A stretch of DNA of 28,658 nt from Paracoccaceae bacterium (GCA_007128865.1 SKWP01000460.1:1-28658), one strand, 5' to 3'; counted from the stretch's first letter, positions 1 to 8,576 are shown. Notes: generated from the sequence alone by a model not told the origin. A program made the numbers and translations.

Positions 1-2
1 AC

Positions 3-491
<489 letters not shown>

Positions 492-517
492 CGAAAGGCC
501 CACTCCGGGCGAGGGCG

Positions 518-549
518 AGGCCTCGGGCAGGTTTGCCCGGGGCCTTTTG
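518..549 (+). terminator. Rho-independent terminator of katG
   Basis: A 12-bp stem pairs 518-529 with 534-545, with one G-T wobble and a 4-base loop GGTT. It is followed by TTTT at 545-548. It sits 26 bases beyond the katG stop and before ridA, so it should end the katG transcript. Confidence 0.8.
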
Positions 550-620
550 CCTTGTCCGCCCTTGGCATTCCGCGGCCGATGGGCAATCCTGCGCGCTGGC
601 AACCTCTGGGAGACAGATCA

Positions 621-959
621 ATGATCGAACGCATCGACGTCGGGCCGCGCATGAGCAAGATCGTCAAACACAACGGTACCGTCTATCTTTGCGGGCAGGT
701 CGGGGACGGCGAGACGGTCGCCGACCAGACGCGTGACTGCCTGGCCCGGATCGATGCGCTGCTCGAAAAGGCCGGCTCGTCGCGCGACCGCATCCTGCAG
801 GCCATTGTCTGGCTGGCCGACATCGGGGATTTCGCGGAAATGAATGCGGTCTGGGATGCCTGGGTGGTGCCGGAAAACACGCCGGCCCGGGCCTGCGGAC
901 AGGTCAAGCTGGCCCGGCCGAACCTGAAGGTGGAGATCACCGTCATCGCGGCCTGCTGA
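621..959 (+). CDS. RidA-family (YjgF/YER057c/UK114) protein
   Basis: A 112-residue protein of the RidA superfamily, whose founding members hydrolyse reactive enamine/imine intermediates made by PLP enzymes; many paralogues have other or unknown roles. The family pattern is clear: VYLCGQVG near residue 22, DQTRDCLARIDALLEKAG at 36-52, DRILQAIVWLADIGDF, and the closing PARACGQVKLARPNLKVEITVIA. Arg90 in PARACGQV corresponds to the substrate-carboxylate-binding arginine of E. coli RidA (Arg105). The ATG at 621 is chosen because GGGAG lies at 608-612 and the homologous region begins here; a longer reading frame from 552 starts inside non-conserved sequence. The gene sits alone between the katG terminator and an unrelated glycosyltransferase. 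The precise Rid subfamily cannot be fixed by eye, so the substrate is open. Confidence 0.9.
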   Translation: MIERIDVGPRMSKIVKHNGTVYLCGQVGDGETVADQTRDCLARIDALLEKAGSSRDRILQAIVWLADIGDFAEMNAVWDAWVVPENTPARACGQVKLARPNLKVEITVIAAC

Positions 960-1027
960 GCGGTCGGCGCAACCCGGGGCCGGCCGCCGCGCCGGCCCAT
1001 CGGGCGGGGCGGGGGAAACGTCGCAGC

Positions 1028-2041
1028 ATGGTCGAGCCGACAGGCAATCATCCGGAACCGCGCCGGTTCAATATCGTGGTGATCGGCCAGACCGCGCGGT
1101 TGCAGTACGAAGCCGCGCTTCTCGCGGCGAGCCTGTGTGCGGCTGGACCGGGTGCGGGGGTGCGCCTGATCGTGGCCGAACCCCAGCCGGGGCCGCTGTG
1201 GGAATACGACCCCAGCATCCGCGACGCCGAAACACGGGCCTTTCTGAACGGCTGTGGCGCCGAAATCCTGCCTTTCGAATCGCGCCACTTCGGGCAGGAC
1301 TATGCCTATGGCAACAAGATCGAGGCGCTGCTTGCCCTGCCGCCGGGCGAGCCCTTTGTCTTTTTCGATACCGACACGCTGTTTCTGGATCCGCCCGACA
1401 GGGTGCCGTTCGACTTTGACCGCCCCTGCGCCTCGATGGCACGCGAAGGGACATGGCCGCAGCCCGAACTTTACGGCCCCGGCCACACCGAAATCTGGCG
1501 GTCGCTTTACGACCATTTCGGGCTGGACTTCGAAAGCTCGCTCGACCCGGCAATGCCCGAAGGCCACTGGGAGCGATACCTCTACTTCAACGCCGGCTGG
1601 TTCTTTTTCCGCTGCCCGCAGGAGTTCGGCCAGCGGTTTCTCGACTATGCGCTCGAGATCCGCGACAACCGGCCCGAGCCGGTGCAGTTGCAGCCGATGC
1701 GCCCCTGGCTTGACCAGATCGCGCTGCCGCTGGTGATCCATTCCTTCGGCGGCGGGCGGCACACGATACCCGAGGGCCTGCTCGACGGCAGCGTCAGCCT
1801 GCATTACCGCGCGATGCCGCTGCTTTACGCCTGCGCCCCGGATGCGGTCGTCGCGCAGCTGGAAACGCTTGCCGCTGACCCGGCCTTGCGCAGCGTCATC
1901 CGCCGCCACGGGCCGTTCCGGCGCATGATCCTGGAAGGCGAGGGCCACAAGGTGCGCGCGCTCTTCGACCGCGGCGACCTGCCCCGCCCCGAACGCCTGA
2001 TCCGCGAACGCATCCGCGAGGCCGGGCTGTGGCTGCGCTGA
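1028..2041 (+). CDS. Putative GT-A-fold glycosyltransferase-like protein (orphan)
   Basis: A 337-residue soluble protein with no signal peptide or membrane segment. It opens with a Rossmann-like strand (FNIVVIGQTARLQYEAALLA, residues 14-33). It carries YAYGNKIEALLAL followed by PFVFFDTDTLFLDPP, where Asp114-Thr-Asp116 forms a DxD motif after a hydrophobic strand. That arrangement, with the preceding NK, is what GT-A nucleotide-sugar transferases (GT8-like) use to bind a metal and UDP-sugar. A later YLYFNAGWFFFRC segment matches the 'FNAG' region also seen in GT8-type enzymes. I do not recognise a named gene. No lipopolysaccharide or exopolysaccharide genes lie nearby, so donor and acceptor are unknown. 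A GC-rich hairpin (977-998) precedes it without a T-tract. Its stop lies only seven bases from the stop of the convergent hydrolase gene. Confidence 0.7.
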   Translation: MVEPTGNHPEPRRFNIVVIGQTARLQYEAALLAASLCAAGPGAGVRLIVAEPQPGPLWEYDPSIRDAETRAFLNGCGAEILPFESRHFGQDYAYGNKIEALLALPPGEPFVFFDTDTLFLDPPDRVPFDFDRPCASMAREGTWPQPELYGPGHTEIWRSLYDHFGLDFESSLDPAMPEGHWERYLYFNAGWFFFRCPQEFGQRFLDYALEIRDNRPEPVQLQPMRPWLDQIALPLVIHSFGGGRHTIPEGLLDGSVSLHYRAMPLLYACAPDAVVAQLETLAADPALRSVIRRHGPFRRMILEGEGHKVRALFDRGDLPRPERLIRERIREAGLWLR

Positions 2042-2048
2042 CATCGGG

Positions 2049-2996
2049 TCAGCCGGGCATTCGGCCCGCCGTTCCGAACAGATCGAAAACCCCGGCAAGA
2101 AATGCGTCACGGGTTTCGGGACGCTCCATCAGCAATTCATGTTCGGCACCCGGAAAGGTCATCAACCGGCCGCCGGGCCAGTCTGCCATGCGGGCGCGAA
2201 TCGCGGCCGGGTCGACCACCCGTTCGCGCGTGCCCAGGCCGCAAAGCGCCGGCATGGGCGGGGCCGGCAATCGCGACAGGGCCGCGGTCTCGGACAGCAC
2301 GGCACCCAGCCACCGTATGCTCGGCGCACCAAGCCGCAAGGCGGGATGCGCCAGAACCTGCCCCTGCATCCAGGCATAGGTTTCGGCATCGGTGGTCAGC
2401 TCGTTGTTGTCAAACGGGTTTTCCCACAGGCGAAACTCGATCCCGGCGCCGGGAACCGGGCGTTCGTCCAGCCCCGCCAGACGCCCCGCGGCGGTCAGCA
2501 ACCCCACCCCGCGCCGCAGCGCCCCGCGCAGGGGTACCCCCCACAGCGGCGCGCTGAACGCAACCGCCCGTGCGGGCAGACCCGAAACCAGCGCCCGCAA
2601 CGCGATGCAGCCGCCCATGGAATGGGCAAGCACGAAGTCAGCACCCGCACCATCCGTCAGTTCGGCGATGCAATCGCGCCAGGCGGCGACATCGGTCTGG
2701 AATTGACCGAAATCGTCCACATGGCCAAGCAATGGGTCGGCTGCCATGCGATCCGAAAGCCCCTGCCCGCGCCAGTCGATCAGAAAGGCCCCATACCCCC
2801 GCGAAACCAGATCGGCGACGACGCGGCCGTATTTCTCGATCACCTCGGTGCGGCCGGGAAAGACCATGACCCGGCCATTCGGGCCGCCCGGCCACCATGC
2901 CATGCGCAGGCGCACCCCGTCCGATGTGCGACGCCACACTGCCCGCCCGCCCGGCGGCGCATCGGCGACAAGCGCGTGCAGGGGGGCAGGCTGCAT
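2049..2996 (-). CDS. Alpha/beta hydrolase, lysophospholipase-like
   Basis: A 315-residue alpha/beta hydrolase of the serine-hydrolase (monoacylglycerol lipase/PldB-like) type. It shows a VMVFPGRTEVIEKYGRVVADL oxyanion-region strand near 44, FLIDWRGQGLSDR near 71, and the nucleophile elbow LAHSMGGC with Ser126. Candidate acid and base residues are the Asp in ERVVDPAA and the His in GAEHELLMERP near the end. No signal peptide is seen, so it is probably cytoplasmic or peripherally membrane-bound. The start at 2996 is taken because it follows the SCP2-like gene by eight bases and begins the conserved part; the frame is open further upstream but runs over that gene. It is probably co-transcribed with the SCP2-like gene, which fits lipid-related work; the true substrate is unknown. 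The long reading frames on the opposite strand are shadows. Confidence 0.88.
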   Translation of the reverse strand: MQPAPLHALVADAPPGGRAVWRRTSDGVRLRMAWWPGGPNGRVMVFPGRTEVIEKYGRVVADLVSRGYGAFLIDWRGQGLSDRMAADPLLGHVDDFGQFQTDVAAWRDCIAELTDGAGADFVLAHSMGGCIALRALVSGLPARAVAFSAPLWGVPLRGALRRGVGLLTAAGRLAGLDERPVPGAGIEFRLWENPFDNNELTTDAETYAWMQGQVLAHPALRLGAPSIRWLGAVLSETAALSRLPAPPMPALCGLGTRERVVDPAAIRARMADWPGGRLMTFPGAEHELLMERPETRDAFLAGVFDLFGTAGRMPG

Positions 2997-3004
2997 CGCC
3001 GGGC

Positions 3005-3295
3005 TCAGCCCAGCGCCGACCCGAGCTTCATTGCCAGCCCCATGTCGCCTTCGACCGAAAGCCGGCCGGTCATGAACGCGCCGGTGGCGCTTATCTCGCC
3101 TTCGAGGATGCCGCGAAAGGTGTCGGCATCGGCGGTCAGGGTGACATCGGCCGCGGCATCGTCGGCCCGGACGCCGGTTGCATCGAGCATGATCGCCCCT
3201 TCGCCGGGGATGACGAATTTCGCCGTTCCGGCATCGAAGCCGGCCGGCAGGCGCTGCTTCAATGCCGTCACGGCCGCCCCGATCACGTCGCTCAT
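3005..3295 (-). CDS. SCP2 sterol-binding-domain protein
   Basis: A 96-residue single-domain protein of the SCP2 (sterol carrier protein 2) fold, a small lipid-binding domain with a hydrophobic tunnel. Recognisable parts are ALKQRLPAGFDAGTAKFVIPG near residues 11-31, the strand pair GAIMLDATGV / ADVTLTADADTFRGILEGEI, and the C-terminal helix region FMTGRLSVEGDMGLAMKLGSAL, the usual SCP2 ending. The ATG at 3293-3295 is preceded on this strand by GGAGG with suitable spacing. A much longer open frame reaches to 3994 but runs antisense to the TPR gene and is not used. It is the first gene of a two-gene unit with the alpha/beta hydrolase and is divergent from the TPR gene, with 66 bases between them. 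Ligand unknown. Confidence 0.88.
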   Translation of the reverse strand: MSDVIGAAVTALKQRLPAGFDAGTAKFVIPGEGAIMLDATGVRADDAAADVTLTADADTFRGILEGEISATGAFMTGRLSVEGDMGLAMKLGSALG

Positions 3296-3361
3296 GCAAA
3301 ATCCTCCGATTGTGACCGCCCGGGTACTCGATTTCTCCGGGCTTCGCGTTAACATCGCAGT

Positions 3362-3922
3362 ATGAACGCGCTTCGGTCCATGCTCAATCCTGCCGTGGCG
3401 GCATTCCTTGCCGCGCTGCTGTGGCTGGCACCGCCCGCCGCGGCGACAGAAAAGGTCGCCGAACTGCTTGCCCAGCTCGCCGATCCGGAACAGCCGCGCT
3501 GGCAGCGGGTCGAACGCGAGTTGATGGCCGAATGGTCGAAATCGGGTTCGCCGGCGATGGACCTTCTGGTGCAGCGCGGCCGCGATGCCATCGAAGCCGA
3601 CGACGACGAGGCAGCCGTCGAGCATCTGACCGCCGCGATCGATCATGCGCCGGGTTTTGCCGAAGCCTATCATCTGCGGGCCACGGCCTATTTCCGCAGC
3701 GGGCACTATGGCCCGGCTATGGATGACCTTGCCATGGCACTGGCGCTCAATCCGCATCATTTCGGGGCCATGACCGGGCTTGGCATGATTCTGGAGGATA
3801 CCGGCCAAAACGCACAGGCGCTGACGGTGTTTCGCACGGCCCATGCTATACATCCCCATGAGCCGGTCATAAGACGTGCCCTCGAAAGGCTCGAACGGCG
3901 CCTGTCCGGAACCGACGCCTGA
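3362..3922 (+). CDS. Periplasmic TPR-repeat protein
   Basis: A 186-residue protein with an N-terminal signal peptide: a positively charged start, a hydrophobic core (PAVAAFLAALLWLAP, residues 9-23) and an AAA cleavage region before TEK near residue 29. The mature part holds tetratricopeptide repeats: AAVEHLTAAIDHAPGFAEAY, LRATAYFRSGHYGPAMDDL with MALALNPHHFGAM, and LGMILEDTGQNAQALTVF with AIHPHEP. TPRs mediate protein-protein contact, so this is probably a periplasmic scaffold. The start at 3362 has no strong Shine-Dalgarno sequence, but it gives the complete signal peptide. The gene is divergent from the SCP2-like gene and lies 50 bases before the helicase gene, possibly in one transcript. 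I know no specific function. Confidence 0.85.
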   Translation: MNALRSMLNPAVAAFLAALLWLAPPAAATEKVAELLAQLADPEQPRWQRVERELMAEWSKSGSPAMDLLVQRGRDAIEADDDEAAVEHLTAAIDHAPGFAEAYHLRATAYFRSGHYGPAMDDLAMALALNPHHFGAMTGLGMILEDTGQNAQALTVFRTAHAIHPHEPVIRRALERLERRLSGTDA

Positions 3923-3972
3923 TCGGCGCTCCGATTGCACCGGGCCGGTAACGCAGGCAGGATTCGAAAGTG

Positions 3973-6951
3973 ATGCGCGAACAGTCGCGGGCAACGGCGG
4001 TGCTTGGGCCGACCAACACCGGCAAGACCCATTACGCCATCGAACGCATGCTTGCCCATCGCACCGGGGTCATCGGGCTGCCGCTGCGGCTGCTTGCGCG
4101 CGAGGTCTATGACCGGATCGTGGCCCTTCGTGGCCCGTCCGTGGTGGCCCTGGTGACCGGCGAGGAACGCATCGTGCCCGACCGGACCCAGTACTGGGTC
4201 TGTACGGTCGAGGCCATGCCGCTGGAAATCGGCGCCGATTTCGTGGCGGTGGACGAGATCCAGCTTTGCGGCGATGCCGAACGCGGCCATGTCTTCACCG
4301 ACAGGTTGCTGCGCGCCCGCGGCCTGCACGAGACGCTGTTTCTGGGGGCCGATACCATGCGCGGGGCAATCGCCGCGCTGGTCAAGGGCGTCAGCTTCCA
4401 GCGCCGCGAACGGTTCTCGGAACTGTCCTACACCGGCATGAAGAAGATCAGCCGCCTGCCCCCGCGCAGCGCCATCGTGGGGTTTTCGGTCGAGAACGTC
4501 TATGCCATCGCCGAACTGATCCGCCGCCAGAAGGGTGGCTGTGCGGTGGTGATGGGCGCGCTTTCGCCCCGCACCCGCAACGCCCAGGTGGCGCTGTATC
4601 AGAACGGCGATGTGGATTACCTGGTAGCCACCGATGCCATCGGCATGGGGCTGAACCTTGATATTCGGCATGTGGCGTTTTCCTCGACCGCCAAGTTCGA
4701 CGGCCGCCGTATCAGGGCGCTGTTCCCGCAGGAACTGGCGCAGATCGCCGGCCGTGCGGGCCGGCACACCAGCCCCGGCAGCTTTGGCATCACCGGCGAG
4801 GCCCGGCCGCTGGGCGAAGAGGTTGTCAGCGCCATCGAGGCCAACAGCTTTACACCGCTGCGCAAGCTGCACTGGCGCAACAGTACGCTCGATTTCGGTT
4901 CGGCGGCGCGGCTCATTGCATCGCTGGAAGCCCCCACCGAAGACCTGTGGCTGACAAGGATGCGCGATGCCGAGGATCTGACCGCGCTGCGCAGCCTGAG
5001 CGACATGCCCGAAGTTGCGGCGGCGCTGCGCGGGCCGGCCGAGGTCCGGCTGTTGTGGGATGTGTGCCGGATCCCGGATTTCCGTGGTATTTCGGCCTCT
5101 GAACATGCCGGGCTGCTGGCCCGTATCTTCGGCTTTCTGGCGGGCGGCGGAAAGGTGCCGGCGGCATGGCTGGCCGGCAACATCGCCCGCATCGACCGGA
5201 CCGACGGCGATATCGACGCCCTGTCCCGCAGGCTCGCCTTCATCCGCACCTGGACCTATGTCGCGCAACGCCGTGGATGGGTGGAGGACGAAAAGCATTG
5301 GCGCAGCGAAACGCGCGCGGTAGAAGACCGGCTGTCAGATGCGCTTCACGGGCGTCTGACCCAGCGGTTCGTGGACCGGCGCACAAGTGTTCTCATGCGC
5401 CGGCTGAAGCAGAGGGAGAACCTCGTGGCCGAGGTCAACGACAAGGGCGAAGTTACGGTCGAGGGCCAGTTCATCGGCCGGCTCGAGGGGTTCCGGTTCC
5501 GGCGCGATGCGGCAGCAGGCCCGGACGAGGCCCGCACCCTGCGCCAGGCAGCCGAGGCGGCGCTGATGCCGCAGTTCATCCTTCGGGCGGAACGGTTCTA
5601 TAACAGTCCCGACACCGAAATGGACCTGACCGAACAGGGCGGGCTGATGTGGGGCGACACCGCCGTCGGCAAGCTTGTCGTCGGGCCCGAGCCGCTGAAG
5701 CCACAGGTCGAAGCCTTCGTGGACGAGGAAGCCGGCAGCGAAGTGGCTGAAAAGGTGCGCAGGCGCCTTCAGCATTTCATCGAACGGCGTATCGCGGCGC
5801 TGTTCCAGCCGCTGATCGGTCTGCAGCGCGACGAAGCGCTCACCGGGCTGACGCGCGGTTTCGCCTACCGGATGGTCGAGGCCCTGGGGGTTATGCCCCG
5901 AGCGGCGGTTTCCGCCGAGGTGCGCGACCTGGATCAGAACGCCCGCGCAGCGCTGCGCCGGCACGGCATCCGCTTCGGCCAGCACACCATATTCATGCCG
6001 GCACTGCTCAAGCCGGCGCCGACACGGCTGCGGCTGGTGCTGTGGTCGCTTGCCAACGGGCTGGACGAATTCCCCGAAAGCCCGCCTCCCGGCCTGGTCA
6101 CGATTCCAACCCCACCGGGGTTGCCGCGCGCGCAGCTGCTGCTTGCCGGCTATCACGCCGCCGGTACGCGGGCGATTCGCATCGACATGCTCGAACGGCT
6201 GGCCGACATGCTGCGCGGCTGTGACGGGAAGGCCGGCTTCGAGGCGACGCCGGACATGCTGTCGATAACCGGGCTGACGCTGGAACAGTTCGCCGAGCTC
6301 ATGCAGGGGCTCGGTTTCGAGGCCAGCCGGGGCGAGCGGCCAAAGCCGCGCCCCGCTGCGGCCGCACCGGAGACCGACGGTGCAGATGCACCGGCGGAAG
6401 CTGCGAGTGCAGATGTGACGCCCCCGGAAGCCGAGGGCGAAGCGCCGACAGAGGGTGCGCCCACCGCTTCGGAAACCTCAGAGAACACAGCGCCGGAACC
6501 CGACACGGCACCCGACATGCCCGCGGATGCGGCCGCTGTCAGCGAAACGCCCGCCGGCCCGGAATCGGCAGATCGGCCCGTCCCTGATGCTGCGGCCGAG
6601 CTCGAGGTCTTCTACACCTTCCAGCGCCGTGCCCGCCCCCCGCGCGGCGATCGCCCGCGCGGCCCGCGCCACGACGGCAACCGCAGCACCGGCAAGGCAC
6701 CCCGCTCTGGCGAAGCCAGCGCCGCCCCGGCCGGCGACCGGCCCGAAAACCCCGACCGACCGAAGCGCGAAAAGCCCGGAAAGCGCACCGGAAAGGCCGA
6801 AGCAGCCGGCCAGCGCCGGAACGAAAAGGCGCCGCGAAAACCGCGCGAGGAAGGCCCGCGAAGCTTTTCCTCCGGCCCGGCCCGCAACGACAGGATCGAC
6901 CCGGACAACCCGTTTGCGCAGGCGCTGATGGGCCTGCGGGATCGAAAGTGA
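3973..6951 (+). CDS. Suv3-like DExH RNA helicase with long disordered C-terminal tail
   Basis: A 992-residue superfamily-2 helicase related to mitochondrial Suv3 (SUPV3L1), which unwinds RNA for 3'-to-5' decay. Visible motifs: Walker [10 protein letters not shown] (residues 12-20), the DExH-type box DEIQ (94-97), the post-Walker segment [19 protein letters not shown], motif [18 protein letters not shown], and motif [10 protein letters not shown] (257-264). An extended Suv3-type C-terminal helical region follows. From about residue 790 the protein becomes low-complexity: an acidic Ala/Pro/Glu stretch, a short island [11 protein letters not shown] at 876-886, a basic Arg/Lys/Pro/Gly stretch, and a final [21 protein letters not shown] at 3970 directly precedes the chosen ATG, and AGGA at 3959-3962 would serve either. 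The stop overlaps the next gene's GTG. A role in RNA turnover is inferred from family only. Confidence 0.9.
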   Translation: MREQSRATAVLGPTNTGKTHYAIERMLAHRTGVIGLPLRLLAREVYDRIVALRGPSVVALVTGEERIVPDRTQYWVCTVEAMPLEIGADFVAVDEIQLCGDAERGHVFTDRLLRARGLHETLFLGADTMRGAIAALVKGVSFQRRERFSELSYTGMKKISRLPPRSAIVGFSVENVYAIAELIRRQKGGCAVVMGALSPRTRNAQVALYQNGDVDYLVATDAIGMGLNLDIRHVAFSSTAKFDGRRIRALFPQELAQIAGRAGRHTSPGSFGITGEARPLGEEVVSAIEANSFTPLRKLHWRNSTLDFGSAARLIASLEAPTEDLWLTRMRDAEDLTALRSLSDMPEVAAALRGPAEVRLLWDVCRIPDFRGISASEHAGLLARIFGFLAGGGKVPAAWLAGNIARIDRTDGDIDALSRRLAFIRTWTYVAQRRGWVEDEKHWRSETRAVEDRLSDALHGRLTQRFVDRRTSVLMRRLKQRENLVAEVNDKGEVTVEGQFIGRLEGFRFRRDAAAGPDEARTLRQAAEAALMPQFILRAERFYNSPDTEMDLTEQGGLMWGDTAVGKLVVGPEPLKPQVEAFVDEEAGSEVAEKVRRRLQHFIERRIAALFQPLIGLQRDEALTGLTRGFAYRMVEALGVMPRAAVSAEVRDLDQNARAALRRHGIRFGQHTIFMPALLKPAPTRLRLVLWSLANGLDEFPESPPPGLVTIPTPPGLPRAQLLLAGYHAAGTRAIRIDMLERLADMLRGCDGKAGFEATPDMLSITGLTLEQFAELMQGLGFEASRGERPKPRPAAAAPETDGADAPAEAASADVTPPEAEGEAPTEGAPTASETSENTAPEPDTAPDMPADAAAVSETPAGPESADRPVPDAAAELEVFYTFQRRARPPRGDRPRGPRHDGNRSTGKAPRSGEASAAPAGDRPENPDRPKREKPGKRTGKAEAAGQRRNEKAPRKPREEGPRSFSSGPARNDRIDPDNPFAQALMGLRDRK

Positions 6952-7376
6952 CATCGCCGCAAACCCGCAACCCCGGCAAGCACAGCGACGGGACGGATGC
7001 CTTGCCCGAGGCCATCCGGCTCGACAAATGGCTGTGGCATGCGCGGTTCTTCAAGACCCGCGGCCTTGCCAGCCGCGAGGTTTCCGGCGGGCATGTGCGC
7101 GTGAACGGCCAGCGCACGACCCGCCCGGCCAGGCCCGTGCGCCCGGGCGACACGCTGACGCTGCGCCTTGCCGGCGCGGTGCGGGTGGTGCACATCCGCG
7201 CCCTTGGCGACCGACGCGGCCCTGCCACCGAAGCACGGGCGCTTTACGCATTTGCAGAGCCCGCATCGGACGGGCAAAGCGCCGCGGACGGATCGGTCAG
7301 GCCACGCCCCGGCTTGAATGCCGGAGAGGACCGGATTACCTCGTCTGTGCCGCAGACAGGAAGGCCCGATCCATGA
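6948..7376 (+). CDS. S4-domain RNA-binding protein, Hsp15-like
   Basis: A 142-residue protein with an S4 RNA-binding domain at about residues 23-75: [19 protein letters not shown], then [29 protein letters not shown] (two halves of the S4 fold). This matches the Hsp15/RqcH-associated class, where Hsp15 binds 50S subunits carrying stalled nascent peptidyl-tRNA. The remaining C-terminus is short and Pro/Gly-rich, unlike the lysine-rich tail of E. coli Hsp15. The GTG start at 6948 overlaps the helicase stop (GTGA), and its own stop overlaps the fdxA start (ATGA), so translation of the three genes is probably coupled. It lies directly after an RNA helicase, which suggests a shared RNA or ribosome context. 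Gene symbol withheld because orthology to hslR was not tested. Confidence 0.85.
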   Translation: MTSPQTRNPGKHSDGTDALPEAIRLDKWLWHARFFKTRGLASREVSGGHVRVNGQRTTRPARPVRPGDTLTLRLAGAVRVVHIRALGDRRGPATEARALYAFAEPASDGQSAADGSVRPRPGLNAGEDRITSSVPQTGRPDP

Positions 7377-7711
7377 CCTATGTCGTGACCGACAACTGCA
7401 TCGCCTGCAAGTACACCGACTGTGTGGAAGTCTGCCCGGTGGACTGTTTCTACGAGGGCGAGAACATGCTGGTCATCCACCCCGACGAATGCATCGATTG
7501 CGGCGTTTGCGAACCCGAATGCCCCGCCGATGCCATCCGGCCCGATACCGAACCCGACATGGACCGGTGGGTCGAGTTCAACCGCAAGTATTCCGAACTC
7601 TGGCCGGTGATCATCTCGCGCAAGGATCCCCTGCCCGACGCCGAGGAACGCGACGGCGAATCGGGCAAGATGGACAAATACTTTTCGCCGAACCCCGGCG
7701 AAGGCGGCTGA
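7373..7711 (+). CDS. fdxA: 7Fe ferredoxin [3Fe-4S][4Fe-4S], FdxA
   Basis: A 112-residue soluble ferredoxin that carries electrons through a [3Fe-4S] and a [4Fe-4S] cluster. The cysteines match Azotobacter vinelandii FdI with a one-residue offset. Cys9, Cys17 and Cys50 would hold the 3Fe cluster; Cys21, Cys40, Cys43 and Cys46 the 4Fe cluster; Cys12 and Cys25 are the equivalents of the two free cysteines. The text reads [18 protein letters not shown] and [16 protein letters not shown], the FdxA signature, followed by the usual ~60-residue C-terminal extension ([15 protein letters not shown]). The start at 7373 has AGGAAGG about ten bases upstream and overlaps the stop of the S4 gene. It ends its transcription unit ahead of carD. 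The electron partner is not indicated by its neighbours. Confidence 0.95.
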   Translation: MTYVVTDNCIACKYTDCVEVCPVDCFYEGENMLVIHPDECIDCGVCEPECPADAIRPDTEPDMDRWVEFNRKYSELWPVIISRKDPLPDAEERDGESGKMDKYFSPNPGEGG

Positions 7712-7747
7712 AGCCGCATCTTCGCCCTGTCGGGCCGGCCCTGCCAG

Positions 7748-7807
7748 CGCCCCGGCGATGCCGACAGCGGCATTGCCGGCATGGCCTCTTTGATTCGGGG
7801 CGTTTTT
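7748..7807 (+). terminator. Probable terminator between fdxA and carD
   Basis: An inner hairpin pairs 7753-7763 with 7768-7778 (11 bp, one G-T wobble, loop ACAG). An outer CGCCCC (7748-7753) can pair with GGGGCG (7797-7802), which is followed at once by TTTTT (7803-7807). The two stems share base 7753, so the exact fold is uncertain, but the CGGGGCGTTTTT end closely resembles the clear terminator after carD. Confidence 0.5.
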
Positions 7808-7817
7808 GTGGTATGCA
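7790..7817 (+). promoter_or_regulatory. Candidate sigma-70-type promoter of carD
   Basis: TTGATT at 7790-7795 and TATGCA at 7812-7817 are separated by 16 bases, upstream of a carD leader of about 140 bases. It overlaps the probable fdxA terminator. It was found by eye and no start site is known. Confidence 0.35.
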
Positions 7818-7903
7818 AGCGCCAGATATGAAAACGGACAAGCGTGTGCCGCGGCAGGACTGCTCGCCCAGCCGATGAGATTTCTTCGCCAGGAATGCCG
7901 AAT

Positions 7904-7924
7904 CGCGGGAAGCAGATTTCCGCG
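7904..7924 (+). other. Hairpin in the carD leader
   Basis: CGCGGGAA (7904-7911) pairs with TTTCCGCG (7917-7924) with one G-T wobble and a 5-base loop. It lies 26 bases before the carD Shine-Dalgarno sequence and is not followed by a T-tract, so it looks like leader structure and not a terminator. Function unknown. Confidence 0.4.
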
Positions 7925-7963
7925 TGTCGGTGTTCGTGTCCGAAAACGTGAGGAAGGAACCGA

Positions 7964-8473
7964 ATGTCGAAGACCAGGAAGGCCGATTTTCGCCCCAACC
8001 AGTTCGTGGTCTATCCTGCGCATGGCGTGGGCCGGATCATCTCGATCGAGGAACAGGAAATCGCCGGCATCAAGCTCGAACTGTTCGTGATCTCGTTCGA
8101 GAAGGACAAGATGACGCTGCGGGTGCCCACCAACAAGGCTACCGAAATCGGCATGCGGTCTCTGGCCTCGCCGGACATGGTCTCGCGGGCGCTGGACACG
8201 TTGAAGGGCAAGGCCAGGGTCAAGCGGGCGATGTGGTCGCGCCGCGCGCAGGAGTATGAACAGAAGATCAACTCCGGCGATCTGCTGTCGATTGCGGAAG
8301 TGGTGCGCGACCTGCACAGGTCCGATGACCAGCGCGAACAATCCTATTCGGAACGTCAGCTTTACGAAGCCGCGCTCGAACGCCTGACCCGCGAAGTCGC
8401 TGCCGTCAGCGGCGTTGACGAGGCCGGCGCCCAGAAGCAGGTGGATGCGGTCCTGATGTCTCGGGCTGCCTGA
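7964..8473 (+). CDS. carD: CarD/CdnL-family transcription regulator
   Basis: A 169-residue RNA-polymerase-binding regulator that stabilises open promoter complexes, especially at rRNA promoters. The N-terminal Tudor-like RNAP-interaction domain is seen at about residues 8-65 (FRPNQFVVYPAHGVGRIISIEEQEIAG, split as FRPNQFVVYPAHGVG / RIISIEEQEIAG, then LELFVISFEKDKMTLRVPTN). The helical DNA-binding domain follows, with MWSRRAQEYEQKINSGDLL, SIAEVVRDLHR and SYSERQLYEAALERLTRE. Length is normal for the alphaproteobacterial form. AGGAAGG at 7951-7957 sets the start at 7964. The gene appears monocistronic: a terminator-like sequence precedes it and a bidirectional terminator follows it. Whether it should be called carD or cdnL depends on naming convention. 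Confidence 0.93.
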   Translation: MSKTRKADFRPNQFVVYPAHGVGRIISIEEQEIAGIKLELFVISFEKDKMTLRVPTNKATEIGMRSLASPDMVSRALDTLKGKARVKRAMWSRRAQEYEQKINSGDLLSIAEVVRDLHRSDDQREQSYSERQLYEAALERLTREVAAVSGVDEAGAQKQVDAVLMSRAA

Positions 8474-8500
8474 GCGACTGTTCGCAGCGCCGCGAAATCG

Positions 8501-8530
8501 AAACGCCCCGGCCATGGACCGGGGCGTTTT
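8501..8530. terminator. Bidirectional terminator between carD and the convergent MaoC gene
   Basis: AAACGCCCCGG (8501-8511) pairs perfectly with CCGGGGCGTTT (8519-8529) around a 7-base loop. TTTT (8527-8530) follows on the plus strand, and the A-run at 8501-8503 gives a T-run on the minus strand. It lies between the stops of two convergent genes and can serve both. Confidence 0.85.
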
Positions 8531-8576
8531 CTTTCCCGGTTGCGTCACGCGGGGCCCGGTGTGAGTGCGACAGCTG

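Noticed and set aside
977..998. Perfect 8-bp GC hairpin after ridA
   Set aside because: It is followed by G-rich sequence instead of T residues. It may be simple GC-rich folding, so not called a terminator.
683..2110. 475-codon minus-strand frame antisense to ridA and the glycosyltransferase gene
   Set aside because: No domain recognised, and the plus-strand frames carry clear protein families; treated as a shadow.
3757..5298. 513-codon minus-strand frame antisense to the helicase gene
   Set aside because: It lies opposite the conserved helicase motifs and shows no family of its own.
7828..7878. 16-codon ORF in the carD leader (starting MKTDKRV)
   Set aside because: No ribosome-binding site in front of it and no recognisable content; chance frame.
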